A program made the translations under genes and the position numbers. Positions 32,692-40,873 of a stretch of 64,000 bases of DNA are shown piece after piece. The stretch is taken from positions 248,001 to 312,000 of the forward strand of contig NZ_RHOA01000001.1 of NCBI RefSeq assembly GCF_003946545.1, in the 5' to 3' direction. The notes under the pieces are model-generated. The model searched no databases and was not told where the DNA came from. It saw nothing but the letters and a program-made list of their open reading frames with translations. The DNA comes from Levilactobacillus tangyuanensis. GTDB lineage: Bacteria > Bacillota > Bacilli > Lactobacillales > Lactobacillaceae. Positions within the stretch are counted from its first letter, which is position 1. Each line of letters opens with the position of its first letter.

Positions 32692-32726
32692 ATGGATCTG
32701 TGACCGTTGTCGCAGGTCCATTTTTT
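32692..32726 (+). terminator. Rho-independent terminator
   Basis: ATGGA-CTG-GAC on the left pairs with GTC-CAG-TCCAT on the right with small bulges, then six T. Confidence 0.75.
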
Positions 32727-32742
32727 GGTGGTTGGTTAACCA

Positions 32743-32757
32743 ATAAAGCGTTTTCTA
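32743..32757. promoter_or_regulatory. Catabolite-responsive element (CRE) upstream of malR-like gene
   Basis: AATAAAGCGTTTTCT read on the minus strand gives AGAAAACGCTTTATT, close to the CcpA consensus WTGNAARCGNWWWCA. Confidence 0.55.
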
Positions 32758-32764
32758 TAAAAAT

Positions 32765-32793
32765 TTTCAAAGCAACCGTTTGTATGGTAAGAT
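32765..32793 (+). promoter_or_regulatory. Promoter and operator of the LacI-type regulator
   Basis: GCAACCGTTTGT (32772-32783) is a LacI-type operator half-palindrome pair lying between TTTCAA (32765-32770) and the extended -10 TGGTAAGAT (32785-32793). The same motif in mirror form precedes the MFS-mapA operon. Confidence 0.65.
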
Positions 32794-32836
32794 TTGTGTC
32801 AATAACGCCGTTTCAGTGCAGAAGGAGCCATTTAAG

Positions 32837-33802
32837 ATGTTAACAATCCGTGATATTGCGGCCAAGGCTGGTGTATCAGTCTCCACGGCCTCACGGGCTT
32901 TAAATAATAATCCCCGTATCAGTCAGGCAACTCGAGACCGAATTCAAAAGTTGGCTGCCGCCGAGGGCTATTTGCCCAATTATAATGCAAAAAATTTAAC
33001 GGCCGGCGAAGCCAATGCGGTCGGGGTTGTCTTTCCGAATGCTGAGTTAAGCCTGCCGGAAAATCCCTTCTTCATTGACCTCTTACGCGGTATTAATACC
33101 GAGTTGGTCCAACGCCACTACGTCTTGTCGGTGGCCATCAGCAAGACCGCTGAGGACCTGTTAACGAATGTGAAATCCATGGTGGCTCAGGGGAAAATCA
33201 AGCGCTTTGTGTTGTTTTATGCCCATCAGGACGACCCCATTGCGGCCTTTCTGCGGGAGAATCATTTGCGATTTGTCACGATTGGCCAGCCTGTCGATAA
33301 TCCCCAGGACATGTTTGTTGATAACGACAACCTGGAGGCGGGGATTGGTGGGGCCAGCTACCTGCTGGACCAATTGGCGGTCAAGCATCCCGTTTTTGTT
33401 GAATCGGCACACGAGTGGGCCTATGAGCGACAACGTCGTCAGGGGTATGAACGGGTGGCGGCCAATTTTAATGCGGCGCCGTTAACCTGTCGGCTCGGCG
33501 ACCTGGATCGGGTTCGCCGGTTTATTCGGCAACATTCGGAGATCGATGGGATTATGGCCACCGATGACTTTAATGGGATCGAATTTTACCGGTTATTCCG
33601 GGAAGAATATGCGGTCAGTCATTTTCCAATCGTTAGCTTTAACCAATCCTTGCCGGCAGGATTATCCGATGCCGATCTGCATTCGGTTAATTTATTTCCA
33701 GAAAAAATGGGGGCAGCCACCGTTAAATTGCTCTTCGCCGATCGGGAGCCGCTGAAGAGCGCCACGCCGGGACAGATTAGCATTCCCTATGAAATTAAAT
33801 AA
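32837..33802 (+). CDS. LacI family regulator, MalR-like
   Basis: Repressor of 321 residues. The N-terminal helix-turn-helix reads LTIRDIAAKAGVSVSTASRA (2-21), followed by the hinge-helix segment and a periplasmic-binding-like core (about 60-321). ATG 32837 has AAGGAG at 32822-32827; the longer frame from 32780 would begin inside the promoter. Operators at 32772-32783 and 33912-33923 suggest it represses itself and the maltose uptake and phosphorolysis genes next door, with maltose or a derivative as inducer. The CRE adds CcpA control. Target assignment is inference from adjacency. Confidence 0.9.
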   Translation: MLTIRDIAAKAGVSVSTASRALNNNPRISQATRDRIQKLAAAEGYLPNYNAKNLTAGEANAVGVVFPNAELSLPENPFFIDLLRGINTELVQRHYVLSVAISKTAEDLLTNVKSMVAQGKIKRFVLFYAHQDDPIAAFLRENHLRFVTIGQPVDNPQDMFVDNDNLEAGIGGASYLLDQLAVKHPVFVESAHEWAYERQRRQGYERVAANFNAAPLTCRLGDLDRVRRFIRQHSEIDGIMATDDFNGIEFYRLFREEYAVSHFPIVSFNQSLPAGLSDADLHSVNLFPEKMGAATVKLLFADREPLKSATPGQISIPYEIK

Positions 33803-33815
33803 ATAGTCTTCATTG

Positions 33816-33847
33816 ACGCCCGGTAGCCCTTTGGTACCGGGCGTTTT
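33816..33847 (+). terminator. Rho-independent terminator
   Basis: ACGCCCGGTA (33816-33825) and TACCGGGCGT (33835-33844) are perfect arms, followed by T. Confidence 0.88.
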
Positions 33848-33911
33848 ACGTCGAAAGGGCGGGCCAATCAGGGAGCCTAATTACGCCGACCGCAGAATTA
33901 AAAAAGTTTAC

Positions 33912-33948
33912 GCAAACGGTTGCATTAAAATGTAAGCGGTGTCATAAT
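33912..33948 (+). promoter_or_regulatory. Promoter and LacI-type operator of the maltose operon
   Basis: GCAAACGGTTGC (33912-33923) overlaps the -35 TTGCAT (33920-33925). A 17-base spacer leads to CATAAT (33943-33948). Repressor binding here would block RNA polymerase. Confidence 0.72.
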
Positions 33949-34007
33949 GACTTCAGGTCATCACGTGATTGCAATTATGATTAAATAGGATTGAGGAGGT
34001 TTTCGTT

Positions 34008-35369
34008 ATGGCAGAAGAGTCTTCTGCTGCAGCGGCCAAGGCCCATAATCGGTTACCGAAGCTACCTGCTAGCACAATTTGGATGATTAATTTTGGTTTC
34101 TTAGGGGTGCAAACCGCGTTCACCCTGCAAAGTTCACAAATGAGTCGGATCTTCCAAACCTTAGGGGCTGACCCGAATAGTTTGGGATGGTTCTTCATCT
34201 TGCCACCATTGGCCGGACTCGTGGTTCAACCAATTGTGGGGTATTATTCCGACCGGACCTGGGCACCGAAGCTTGGTGGTCGCCGGTTGCCATACCTCTT
34301 ACTTGGAACGATTATTGCCGTTATTGTCATGTTTCTCTTGCCAAACTCTGGGAGCTTTGGCTTCGGTTACGCCTCAGTGGCGGCGCTGTTGTTCGGGGCC
34401 ATTACCGTGGCGTTTCTGGACCTGTCCTCAAATGTTGCCATGCAACCCTTTAAGATGATGGTGGGGGACATGGTCAACGATGACCAAAAGAGTTATGCCT
34501 ACGGGATTCAAAGCTTCCTGTCTAACACGGGGGCCGTTGTGGCCGCCGTATTGCCATTCCTCTTCGCCTTAATGAGTATTCACAACACCGCCGCTCGAGG
34601 CGTGGTGCCCGATACCGTCAAGGTCGCCTTCTATGTTGGGGCCGCCTTACTGATTGTTACCAGTTTATTTACGATTTTCCGCGTTAAAGAATACGATCCC
34701 GATACCTATGCGCTCTATCATGGCATTGAAAAGGAAGATAACACGTCCGGTGGAAACTGGTGGACACTGTTGAAGTCTGCGCCTAAGGTCTTCTGGACGG
34801 TGACCCTGGTTCAATTCTTCTGCTGGGTGGCCTTTCAATACCTGTGGACTTACTCCGTCGGGGCCATTGGTTTAAACGTTTGGCACACCACCGACCCAGC
34901 TTCGCATGCCTACCAAACGGCCGCCAACTGGTACGGGGTCTTAGCCGCCGTGCAATCAATTGCCGCCGTGGTCTGGTCCTACGCGTTAGCTAAGTTGCCT
35001 AACCGATTACATAAGCTTGGTTATGCCGGCAGCCTGGGTTTAGGGGCCCTTGGATTCATTTCGGTCTTCTTCATCCACGACAAGAACCTGTTGATTCTGT
35101 CCTTTATCCTGGTTGGGATTGCCTGGGCAGCGATGAACACTTACCCATTAACGATGGTTACGAACGCCCTATCCGGGGCCCACATGGGGACTTACCTGGG
35201 CTTGTTCAACGGGTCCATCTGCTTGCCACAAATCGTGGCTTCATTGGCCAGCTTCTCGCTGTATCCACTATTGGGTGGGAAGCAAGTCAACATGTTCCTC
35301 TTGGCCGGGCTCATCATGGTCATCGGGGCAATCTCGGTGGGGTCGATTAAGGAAACGTATAAGGCCTAA
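34008..35369 (+). CDS. MFS sugar transporter (SLC45/GPH-like), probable maltose permease
   Basis: Twelve-helix symporter of 453 residues. After a polar N-terminus (about 22 residues), helix 1 begins at IWMINFGFLGVQTAF; the loop after helix 2 reads GYYSDRTWAPKLGGRRLPYL, the SLC45-type form of motif A. Such carriers are habitually paired with GH65 phosphorylases in lactobacilli. TTGAGGAGG precedes ATG. It is followed after about 104 bases by mapA with no terminator (only the GGCGGTGGT/ACCACTGCC hairpin at 35417-35441), so the pair is one operon. Maltose is inferred from that partner. Confidence 0.88.
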   Translation: MAEESSAAAAKAHNRLPKLPASTIWMINFGFLGVQTAFTLQSSQMSRIFQTLGADPNSLGWFFILPPLAGLVVQPIVGYYSDRTWAPKLGGRRLPYLLLGTIIAVIVMFLLPNSGSFGFGYASVAALLFGAITVAFLDLSSNVAMQPFKMMVGDMVNDDQKSYAYGIQSFLSNTGAVVAAVLPFLFALMSIHNTAARGVVPDTVKVAFYVGAALLIVTSLFTIFRVKEYDPDTYALYHGIEKEDNTSGGNWWTLLKSAPKVFWTVTLVQFFCWVAFQYLWTYSVGAIGLNVWHTTDPASHAYQTAANWYGVLAAVQSIAAVVWSYALAKLPNRLHKLGYAGSLGLGALGFISVFFIHDKNLLILSFILVGIAWAAMNTYPLTMVTNALSGAHMGTYLGLFNGSICLPQIVASLASFSLYPLLGGKQVNMFLLAGLIMVIGAISVGSIKETYKA

Positions 35370-35473
35370 CCGGTTAATTTAAAAATCAAATCACTAATGG
35401 AACGGAATTAGGACGGGGCGGTGGTTTCAGCGACCACTGCCAATCGTCTAGCAAGCGAAGGAGACTTACGACC

Positions 35474-37729
35474 ATGAAAAGAATTTTTGATGTTCAGCCT
35501 TGGAATGTCGTCACCCATACCTTTGACCCGAAGGATAAGCGGCTTCAAGAGTCAATGACCAGCCTCGGTAACGAATATATGGGGATGCGGGGCAACTTTG
35601 AGGAAGGTTATAGTGGCGACTCACTGCAAGGCATCTATTTAGGCGGGGTCTGGTATCCCGACAAGACCCGAGTGGGCTGGTGGAAGAACGGCTATCCGAA
35701 GTATTTCGGGAAAGTGGTCAACGCCGTTAACTTCATCAAGGAACCCATCGATGTTAATGGGACGCCCCTCGACCTAGCCAAGGATGACATTAGTGACTTT
35801 ACCCTTGACCTCGATATGAAACGAGGGGTGTTAACCCGGTCCTTTACGTTAGAACGGGGTGCTGTACGGGTCGCATTCAACTTTGAACGGTTCTTGAGCG
35901 TTAGCCAACGCCAATTGGCTGTCCAACGAGTCAGCGTGAAGAATCTGGGTGCCGAAGCGGTCGATGTGACCGTTAAGCCTAGCATCGATGCCGACGTGAA
36001 GAACGAGGAAGCCAACTACGATGAACGCTTCTGGGACGTGTTAGATACGGAACAAGGCCGAGATCACGGCAGTGTGGTTGCCAAGACAACGCCAAATCCT
36101 TTCGGCACGCCGCAATTTACCTCCGGCATGGAGATGCGGGTCGTCACGGACTTGACCAACGTGGCCGTCACGCAGCCTAACGCGAAGGAAGTCATGACGG
36201 CCTACACCGGTCATTTGGCGCCAGACGCTAGCGCAACACTGGAAAAACGTGTGATCGTGGTGACCTCCAGGGACTATGCCGACCAGGCCAAATTGACGGA
36301 TGCCATGCATGACCTGAGTGATCAGGTGGCCAAGGTGAGTTACGCCGATCTGTTGGCGGCCCACACAGCGATTTGGGCCCAACGGTGGGAAAAGTCCGAT
36401 GTGATTATTGAGGGTGATGATGAGTCGCAACAAGGGATTCGGTTCAACCTCTTCCAGTTATTCTCCACTTATTATGGTGAGGATTCACGACTGAACATTG
36501 GGCCTAAAGGGTTTACCGGTGAAAAGTACGGTGGCGCGACCTACTGGGATACCGAGGCCTTCGCCGTTCCCGTTTACCTGGGTATTACGAACCCCGAGGT
36601 CACCCGTAACCTGTTGATGTATCGCTACAAGCAATTGGATGGGGCCTACGTCAACGCCCAACAACAAGGTCTGAACGGGGCCCTCTTCCCGATGGTGACG
36701 TTCGACGGGATCGAATGTCACAATGAATGGGAAATTACCTTTGAAGAGATTCACCGTAATGGTGACATTGCCTTTGCCATTTACAATTACACCCGCTACA
36801 CCGGCGATACCAGCTATGTCCTGCATGAAGGGGCCAAGGTGCTGACCGAAATTTCGCGGTTCTGGGCCGACCGGGTTCACTTCAGCAAACGGAACCAGGC
36901 CTACATGATTCACGGGGTTACCGGTGCCGATGAGTACGAAAACAACGTGGATAACAACTGGGACACCAACATGCTGGCCCAATGGACATTGAAATACACA
37001 CTGTCCATTCTAGACCAAGTTGATTCGGCAACGGCCAAGACCTTAGCCGTCTCCGCCGATGAGCGCGCCCAATGGCGTGACATTGTTAAGCGGATGTATC
37101 TGCCATATGACAAGGATCTCAACATCTTCGTGCAACACGATGGCTTCCTGGATAAGGACATTGAACCGGTCAGCTCAATTCCAGCAGACCAACGGCCAAT
37201 CAATCAGCATTGGTCTTGGGACAAGATTCTCCGGTCACCTTACATCAAGCAAGGGGATGTTCTGCAAGGCATCTGGGACTTCATCGATGATTACACACCA
37301 GAACAGAAGAAGGCGAACTTCGACTTCTATGAACCATTGACGGTTCATGAATCCAGCCTGTCACCCGCCATTCATGCGGTATTGGCTGCCGATCTGCACT
37401 ATGAAGATAAGGCCGTGGAACTTTACTCACGGACGGCGCGGTTGGATCTCGACAACTACAACAATGACACGACGGATGGCCTGCATGTCACGGCCATGAC
37501 CGGTGGTTGGATTGCGGTTGTCCAAGGATTTGCCGGGATGCGGGTTCGCAATGGCCAATTACATTACGCGCCATTCTTACCCAAGACCTGGACGAGCTAC
37601 ACGTTCCGCCAGGTCTTCCGTGGGCGACTGATTGAGGTCAGTGTTCACGCGGATGGTCCGCACTTCAAGCTCATCAGTGGTGCTCCATTGACCATTGATG
37701 TTGCCGGTGAGGCTTTAGAACTCAAGTAA
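35474..37729 (+). CDS. mapA: Maltose phosphorylase (GH65)
   Basis: Cytosolic enzyme of 751 residues converting maltose and phosphate to glucose and beta-glucose 1-phosphate. The catalytic acid Glu487 lies in GVTGADEYENN, the same number as in the characterised L. brevis enzyme. Other GH65 features are the N-terminal beta-sandwich (1-270), the (alpha/alpha)6 barrel with YWDTEAF, HNEWEITFEEIHRNGD and the phosphate-binding HESSLSPAIHA stretch (about 627), and a small C-terminal sheet. GAAGGAG precedes ATG. The next step needs beta-phosphoglucomutase, which is not in the window. Confidence 0.96.
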   Translation: MKRIFDVQPWNVVTHTFDPKDKRLQESMTSLGNEYMGMRGNFEEGYSGDSLQGIYLGGVWYPDKTRVGWWKNGYPKYFGKVVNAVNFIKEPIDVNGTPLDLAKDDISDFTLDLDMKRGVLTRSFTLERGAVRVAFNFERFLSVSQRQLAVQRVSVKNLGAEAVDVTVKPSIDADVKNEEANYDERFWDVLDTEQGRDHGSVVAKTTPNPFGTPQFTSGMEMRVVTDLTNVAVTQPNAKEVMTAYTGHLAPDASATLEKRVIVVTSRDYADQAKLTDAMHDLSDQVAKVSYADLLAAHTAIWAQRWEKSDVIIEGDDESQQGIRFNLFQLFSTYYGEDSRLNIGPKGFTGEKYGGATYWDTEAFAVPVYLGITNPEVTRNLLMYRYKQLDGAYVNAQQQGLNGALFPMVTFDGIECHNEWEITFEEIHRNGDIAFAIYNYTRYTGDTSYVLHEGAKVLTEISRFWADRVHFSKRNQAYMIHGVTGADEYENNVDNNWDTNMLAQWTLKYTLSILDQVDSATAKTLAVSADERAQWRDIVKRMYLPYDKDLNIFVQHDGFLDKDIEPVSSIPADQRPINQHWSWDKILRSPYIKQGDVLQGIWDFIDDYTPEQKKANFDFYEPLTVHESSLSPAIHAVLAADLHYEDKAVELYSRTARLDLDNYNNDTTDGLHVTAMTGGWIAVVQGFAGMRVRNGQLHYAPFLPKTWTSYTFRQVFRGRLIEVSVHADGPHFKLISGAPLTIDVAGEALELK

Positions 37730-37733
37730 AGCA

Positions 37734-37772
37734 AAAGGCCACCACGAGAAATTTCTCGTGGTGACCTTTTTT
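37734..37772. terminator. Bidirectional terminator
   Basis: AAAGGCCACCACGAGAAAT and its near-perfect complement end in a T run; it lies between converging genes. Confidence 0.88.
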
Positions 37773-37785
37773 GCTGGAAACGGTC

Positions 37786-38220
37786 TTAGAACATTTGTGA
37801 CCGTTGTTGTTCATTCTTAAGTTGAACTAGCTTGGAGTCATTCCGCCAGTAGGTTACCCATTCACCGGTGGTGGTCAAGCTTGAAAGGTCCAAGTTATCG
37901 GAAGTCGTGATTTCCTTTTCGATCCGGTCACGGAAAGTCGTGATGAGATCGCCAAAGGTCTTGAGGTTTTCTTCCAAGTCGGCGCCGCCTAATTTGATGA
38001 GGCGTTCGCGGAATTCTTCCCGAACTTCTTTTTCAATGTTGCGCAACTTGCGTTCGTTGTTGCGGGCCAGCTTAGGCTGGTTATCAATGTCGAATGACAT
38101 TTCTGGGGTGTAACCAACGAATTGGGCGTTTAACTTGGGGGTGTTGGCTCCTGCATAAGGGGAGTTAGCACTCTGACCGAAAACGTCAAAGACATTGATT
38201 GCGGTTAAAACTTCTGCCAA
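37786..38220 (-). CDS. Hypothetical charged protein
   Basis: A 144-residue soluble protein starting at TTG 38220, five bases after AAGGAGTG. The N-terminal 45 residues contain NVFDVFGQSANSPYAGAN and a YTPEMSFDID stretch; the middle (about 48-105) is highly charged and probably a coiled coil (NNERKLRNIEKEVREEF), and the end reads WVTYWRNDSKLVQLKNE. I do not recognise the family. The upstream in-frame extension to 38286 would cross the rpsN terminator and is rejected. Its short promoter region follows directly on rpsN. Confidence 0.72.
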   Translation of the reverse strand: MAEVLTAINVFDVFGQSANSPYAGANTPKLNAQFVGYTPEMSFDIDNQPKLARNNERKLRNIEKEVREEFRERLIKLGGADLEENLKTFGDLITTFRDRIEKEITTSDNLDLSSLTTTGEWVTYWRNDSKLVQLKNEQQRSQMF

Positions 38221-38262
38221 TTTAAGCACTCCTTTTAAGTGTGATAAATTCAGTGTAAGCCA

Positions 38263-38305
38263 CAAAAAAACCCACGTCAAACGCAAATGATAACGTTTCC
38301 GTGGG
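38263..38305 (-). terminator. Terminator of rpsN
   Basis: On the minus strand CCCACG...CGTGGG with nested AAACG...CGTTT, followed by eight T. Confidence 0.8.
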
Positions 38306-38318
38306 ATTTGTTTTAGGG

Positions 38319-38588
38319 CTACCAGCTGGCCTTAGTCACACCAGGGATTTGGCCCGCGTGGGCGAGTTCCCGGAAGTTTAGCCGGGAGAGCCCGAACTTC
38401 CGCATGTAGGCGTGTGGCCGACCATCTAGATGGTCACGGCGGTGAATTCGAGTCGGTGAAGCATCCCGTGGTAACAGGGCAAGGGCGGCATAGTCACCGG
38501 CAGCCTTTAGTGCAGCTCGTTGATCAGCGTACTTCGCAACAGTGGCCTCAATCTTTCGGGCCTTAGCAATTTTTGATTTCTTAGCCAT
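38319..38588 (-). CDS. rpsN: 30S ribosomal protein S14, zinc-independent type
   Basis: An 89-residue ribosomal protein of the long C- form: it has no cysteine at all and so cannot hold the zinc ribbon of the short C+ form. The conserved C-terminal core is [20 protein letters not shown] followed by [16 protein letters not shown]. The start MAKKSKIAK at 38588 has AGGAGCG upstream. Such paralogues replace zinc S14 when zinc is scarce, and a good Zur-type box lies just upstream, which supports that role. Confidence 0.96.
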   Translation of the reverse strand: MAKKSKIAKARKIEATVAKYADQRAALKAAGDYAALALLPRDASPTRIHRRDHLDGRPHAYMRKFGLSRLNFRELAHAGQIPGVTKASW

Positions 38589-38604
38589 CTTGACGCTCCT
38601 TTTT

Positions 38605-38625
38605 AAATGATAATGATTACGTTTT
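38605..38625. promoter_or_regulatory. Zur-type operator upstream of rpsN
   Basis: The tract holds TGATAATGATTACGT (38608-38622), matching 11 of 14 defined positions of the Bacillus Zur consensus TCGTAATNATTACGA, flanked by A and T runs. It is 20 bases from the rpsN start codon. Confidence 0.7.
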
Positions 38626-38696
38626 ACCAATGTATCATAGGGCAATTGGCACGTCAACGACAATGACTCGACCAGCTAAATCGTTTGAAGATGGAT

Positions 38697-38725
38697 CAAA
38701 AAACCCATCACCTGATGTGATGGGT
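38697..38725 (-). terminator. Terminator of galM
   Basis: On the minus strand ACCCATCAC and GTGATGGGT arms are followed by TTTTTT. Confidence 0.85.
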
Positions 38726-38739
38726 CAGCGGATCGAGGG

Positions 38740-39771
38740 TTAATAGGTTAACTCGTAGCTGATTTGGTAGCAACGTGTTTCGCCAGCCGGCAGGCTAACG
38801 TCGCCGAATTCCGGATGGTTAGGCGAATCCGGTAAGCTTTGCGCTTCAAGCGCAATCCCCATGTAGGGTTGGCCAGGGCCCCCGGCGAGCTTCATGGTGG
38901 AATTGAAGGAATTCCCCGTGAAGACGACCAAGGCGTTTCGGTCGGACTTAATCGTGATGCTGCGATGAGTCAGGGGGTCACTGAGCTTAGCGATGGCGAG
39001 ATCGTCGGCCGGCGTGACGTGATAGACATCGTCGAGGCCTTGCTCGGGGATGCCTTGCAGTGCCCGCAACGACTCGCCTAGGTTTTGACCGTTGGCAAAG
39101 TCGTAGGCCGTGCCAGCATTGGGCAACATATTCCCGGTCGGCAACTTTTCATCGTCCAGTTCTAGTCGTTCCGTACTATTAACCTGGAGTGTTTGCCCAG
39201 CAATCAGGTCATCGTCGCTCAGGTTAAAGTAGAGGTGGGCGGTTGGGTTGAACAGGGTCAAGGCCGTGCTATTTCCAACAAATTCTAAGTGAACGTGATC
39301 CTCGTTATCGAGGGAGTAAATCATCTGCGCGGTTAGGTCGCCAGGATAGGAGTCGTCGGTGGACTTGAAGGTGTGGGTGAGAATAATCCGAGGCTCGTTG
39401 GGATTGGTTGTATCAATTTGACCGACCCAGTTAACGGTATTAAAGCCGTTGGGTCCCCCATGTAACGTGTTTTGCCCTTCATTTGTGGCAACGTGATAGG
39501 TTTGATCACCTAGCGAAAAGGTTCCGCGACTAATTCGTCCGCCGGTTCGACCAATTCCCATGCAAACATAGAACGGATTATCTAGGTAGTGGGCCATCTT
39601 GTGGTAAGATAGCACCAAATTCCGGTCGCCCTTGTCGGTTGGGACGGATAGCGTGTGTAGCGTGGCGCCCCAGCTCAGGACAGCTAACTTGACCCCATGG
39701 TCGTTTTCGATTGAATATTCAGTGACGGCCTCATCTTCATAGGTATCCCAGTGCTTCGTAGCAGTTTGCAT
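38740..39771 (-). CDS. galM: Aldose 1-epimerase
   Basis: Cytosolic mutarotase of 343 residues interconverting alpha and beta anomers of glucose or galactose. Typical marks are GRTGGRISRGTF (about 77-88), the GGPNGFNTVNW active-site loop, NPTAHLYFNLSDDD with the catalytic His (about 176), and the C-terminal catalytic Glu in MGIALEAQSLPDSPNHP. In lactobacilli it can convert the sugar anomers released by maltose phosphorylase. A CRE lies 25 bases upstream, so carbon catabolite control is likely. Confidence 0.95.
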   Translation of the reverse strand: MQTATKHWDTYEDEAVTEYSIENDHGVKLAVLSWGATLHTLSVPTDKGDRNLVLSYHKMAHYLDNPFYVCMGIGRTGGRISRGTFSLGDQTYHVATNEGQNTLHGGPNGFNTVNWVGQIDTTNPNEPRIILTHTFKSTDDSYPGDLTAQMIYSLDNEDHVHLEFVGNSTALTLFNPTAHLYFNLSDDDLIAGQTLQVNSTERLELDDEKLPTGNMLPNAGTAYDFANGQNLGESLRALQGIPEQGLDDVYHVTPADDLAIAKLSDPLTHRSITIKSDRNALVVFTGNSFNSTMKLAGGPGQPYMGIALEAQSLPDSPNHPEFGDVSLPAGETRCYQISYELTY

Positions 39772-39795
39772 AGCAGCTCCTCGATTCCGAATATT

Positions 39796-39810
39796 TTAAA
39801 GCGTTTTCAT
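39796..39810. promoter_or_regulatory. CRE upstream of galM
   Basis: Read on the minus strand, ATGAAAACGCTTTAA matches the CcpA consensus WTGNAARCGNWWWCA at all but one defined position in the core. Confidence 0.7.
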
Positions 39811-39999
39811 TACATTTCATTATATTTTTTCTGATAGGCCAATGTCAAATGGAGAATGTTGTTCTGGTCAGAAAGTTTCTGAGGCAGCGGGTTTGCCGGA
39901 TAGTTGCGACTTGAAAACCAATTTATTTCGTAACCAGAACTTAACTTGTGCACAACTTAAAAAGCTGGCATAATGGTTTAATTATGAGGGGGAACATCT

Positions 40000-40821
40000 A
40001 TGAACCGCAAGCAATATTGGCGGGTAGGATTGTTTGCCGGAAGCTGGTTGATCGGGATGGGTCACCGTCATCGGGGCAGTCGCCCGGTGGCCTTGGGTGA
40101 ACGTCGTTCCGATTGCCACTATGCGGCTCGACCCACCTTATTAATCCCTGGTTGGGGCGGTCAAGCGGGCACCTACCGGGGATTCATTCGCTGGTCGACA
40201 CACCAACGGTTGGCCCATCCGGCGTTAGTGGTTCACGTGGACCATTTTGGTCGCCGGCACTGGCGTGGTGAGTGGGACGGTCAGGCGACCAATCCCTTAG
40301 TTCAGGTCCTGTTTGACCATGCCTGGACGCGAACCTATGAGCCACAGATTCGTTGGTTGACCGGGGTGCTTAGTGACCTGTCCCAGCTATATGGTGTGAC
40401 CAGCTTCAATGCGGTTGCCCACTCTTGGGGTGGGAGCGCCCTGATCCACAGTGTCTTTGCGGCTCAGTCAACCGGCCAGCTACCACAGCTTCATCAGTTG
40501 TTGCTATTGGGAGCGCCGGTAGATGAATCCCCCAGAGACGCCCCACCAGATGCAGCCTTTCGACGCCTAGCCGCGTTGAAAACCGATCTGGACCATTTGC
40601 GCGGTGGACGAGTGTTGAACGTCTACGGGACATTAGGAGGCCGTCTAACGGATGGTGCCGTCCCGGTCAGTCAGATTACGCCGCTGCGGCGAGTGGTTGC
40701 ACAGAGTCCCTTGGTCTATCGGGAACACGAGGTCGTTGGGATTGGCCACAGTCGGTTACACTCTGCTCGTCAAATGTGGGTACTCATCAGTCAGTGGCTC
40801 TGGCTCTCAACGGGTGATTAA
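40000..40821 (+). CDS. Alpha/beta hydrolase (DUF915-like)
   Basis: A 273-residue hydrolase with TLLIPGWGGQ as oxyanion loop (about 46-55), the nucleophile Ser in AHSWGGS (about 146-152), an acid in TDGAVPVSQ and His in GIGHSRLHS. The short N-terminus (RVGLFAGSWLIGMG) is weakly hydrophobic and may act as an export signal or anchor. TGAGGGGGA precedes ATG. Related in plan to the DUF915 protein at 19668 but clearly diverged. Substrate unknown. Confidence 0.82.
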   Translation: MNRKQYWRVGLFAGSWLIGMGHRHRGSRPVALGERRSDCHYAARPTLLIPGWGGQAGTYRGFIRWSTHQRLAHPALVVHVDHFGRRHWRGEWDGQATNPLVQVLFDHAWTRTYEPQIRWLTGVLSDLSQLYGVTSFNAVAHSWGGSALIHSVFAAQSTGQLPQLHQLLLLGAPVDESPRDAPPDAAFRRLAALKTDLDHLRGGRVLNVYGTLGGRLTDGAVPVSQITPLRRVVAQSPLVYREHEVVGIGHSRLHSARQMWVLISQWLWLSTGD

Positions 40822-40824
40822 CGT

Positions 40825-40854
40825 CAAAAAAGCCTGGAATTTATATTCCAGGCT
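40825..40854. terminator. Terminator between convergent genes
   Basis: AGCCTGGAAT (40831-40840) and ATTCCAGGCT (40845-40854) are perfect arms. The T tract is on the minus strand, so it mainly serves the HAD gene. Confidence 0.82.
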
Positions 40855-40873
40855 CTAAATAATTTAGCTGACG

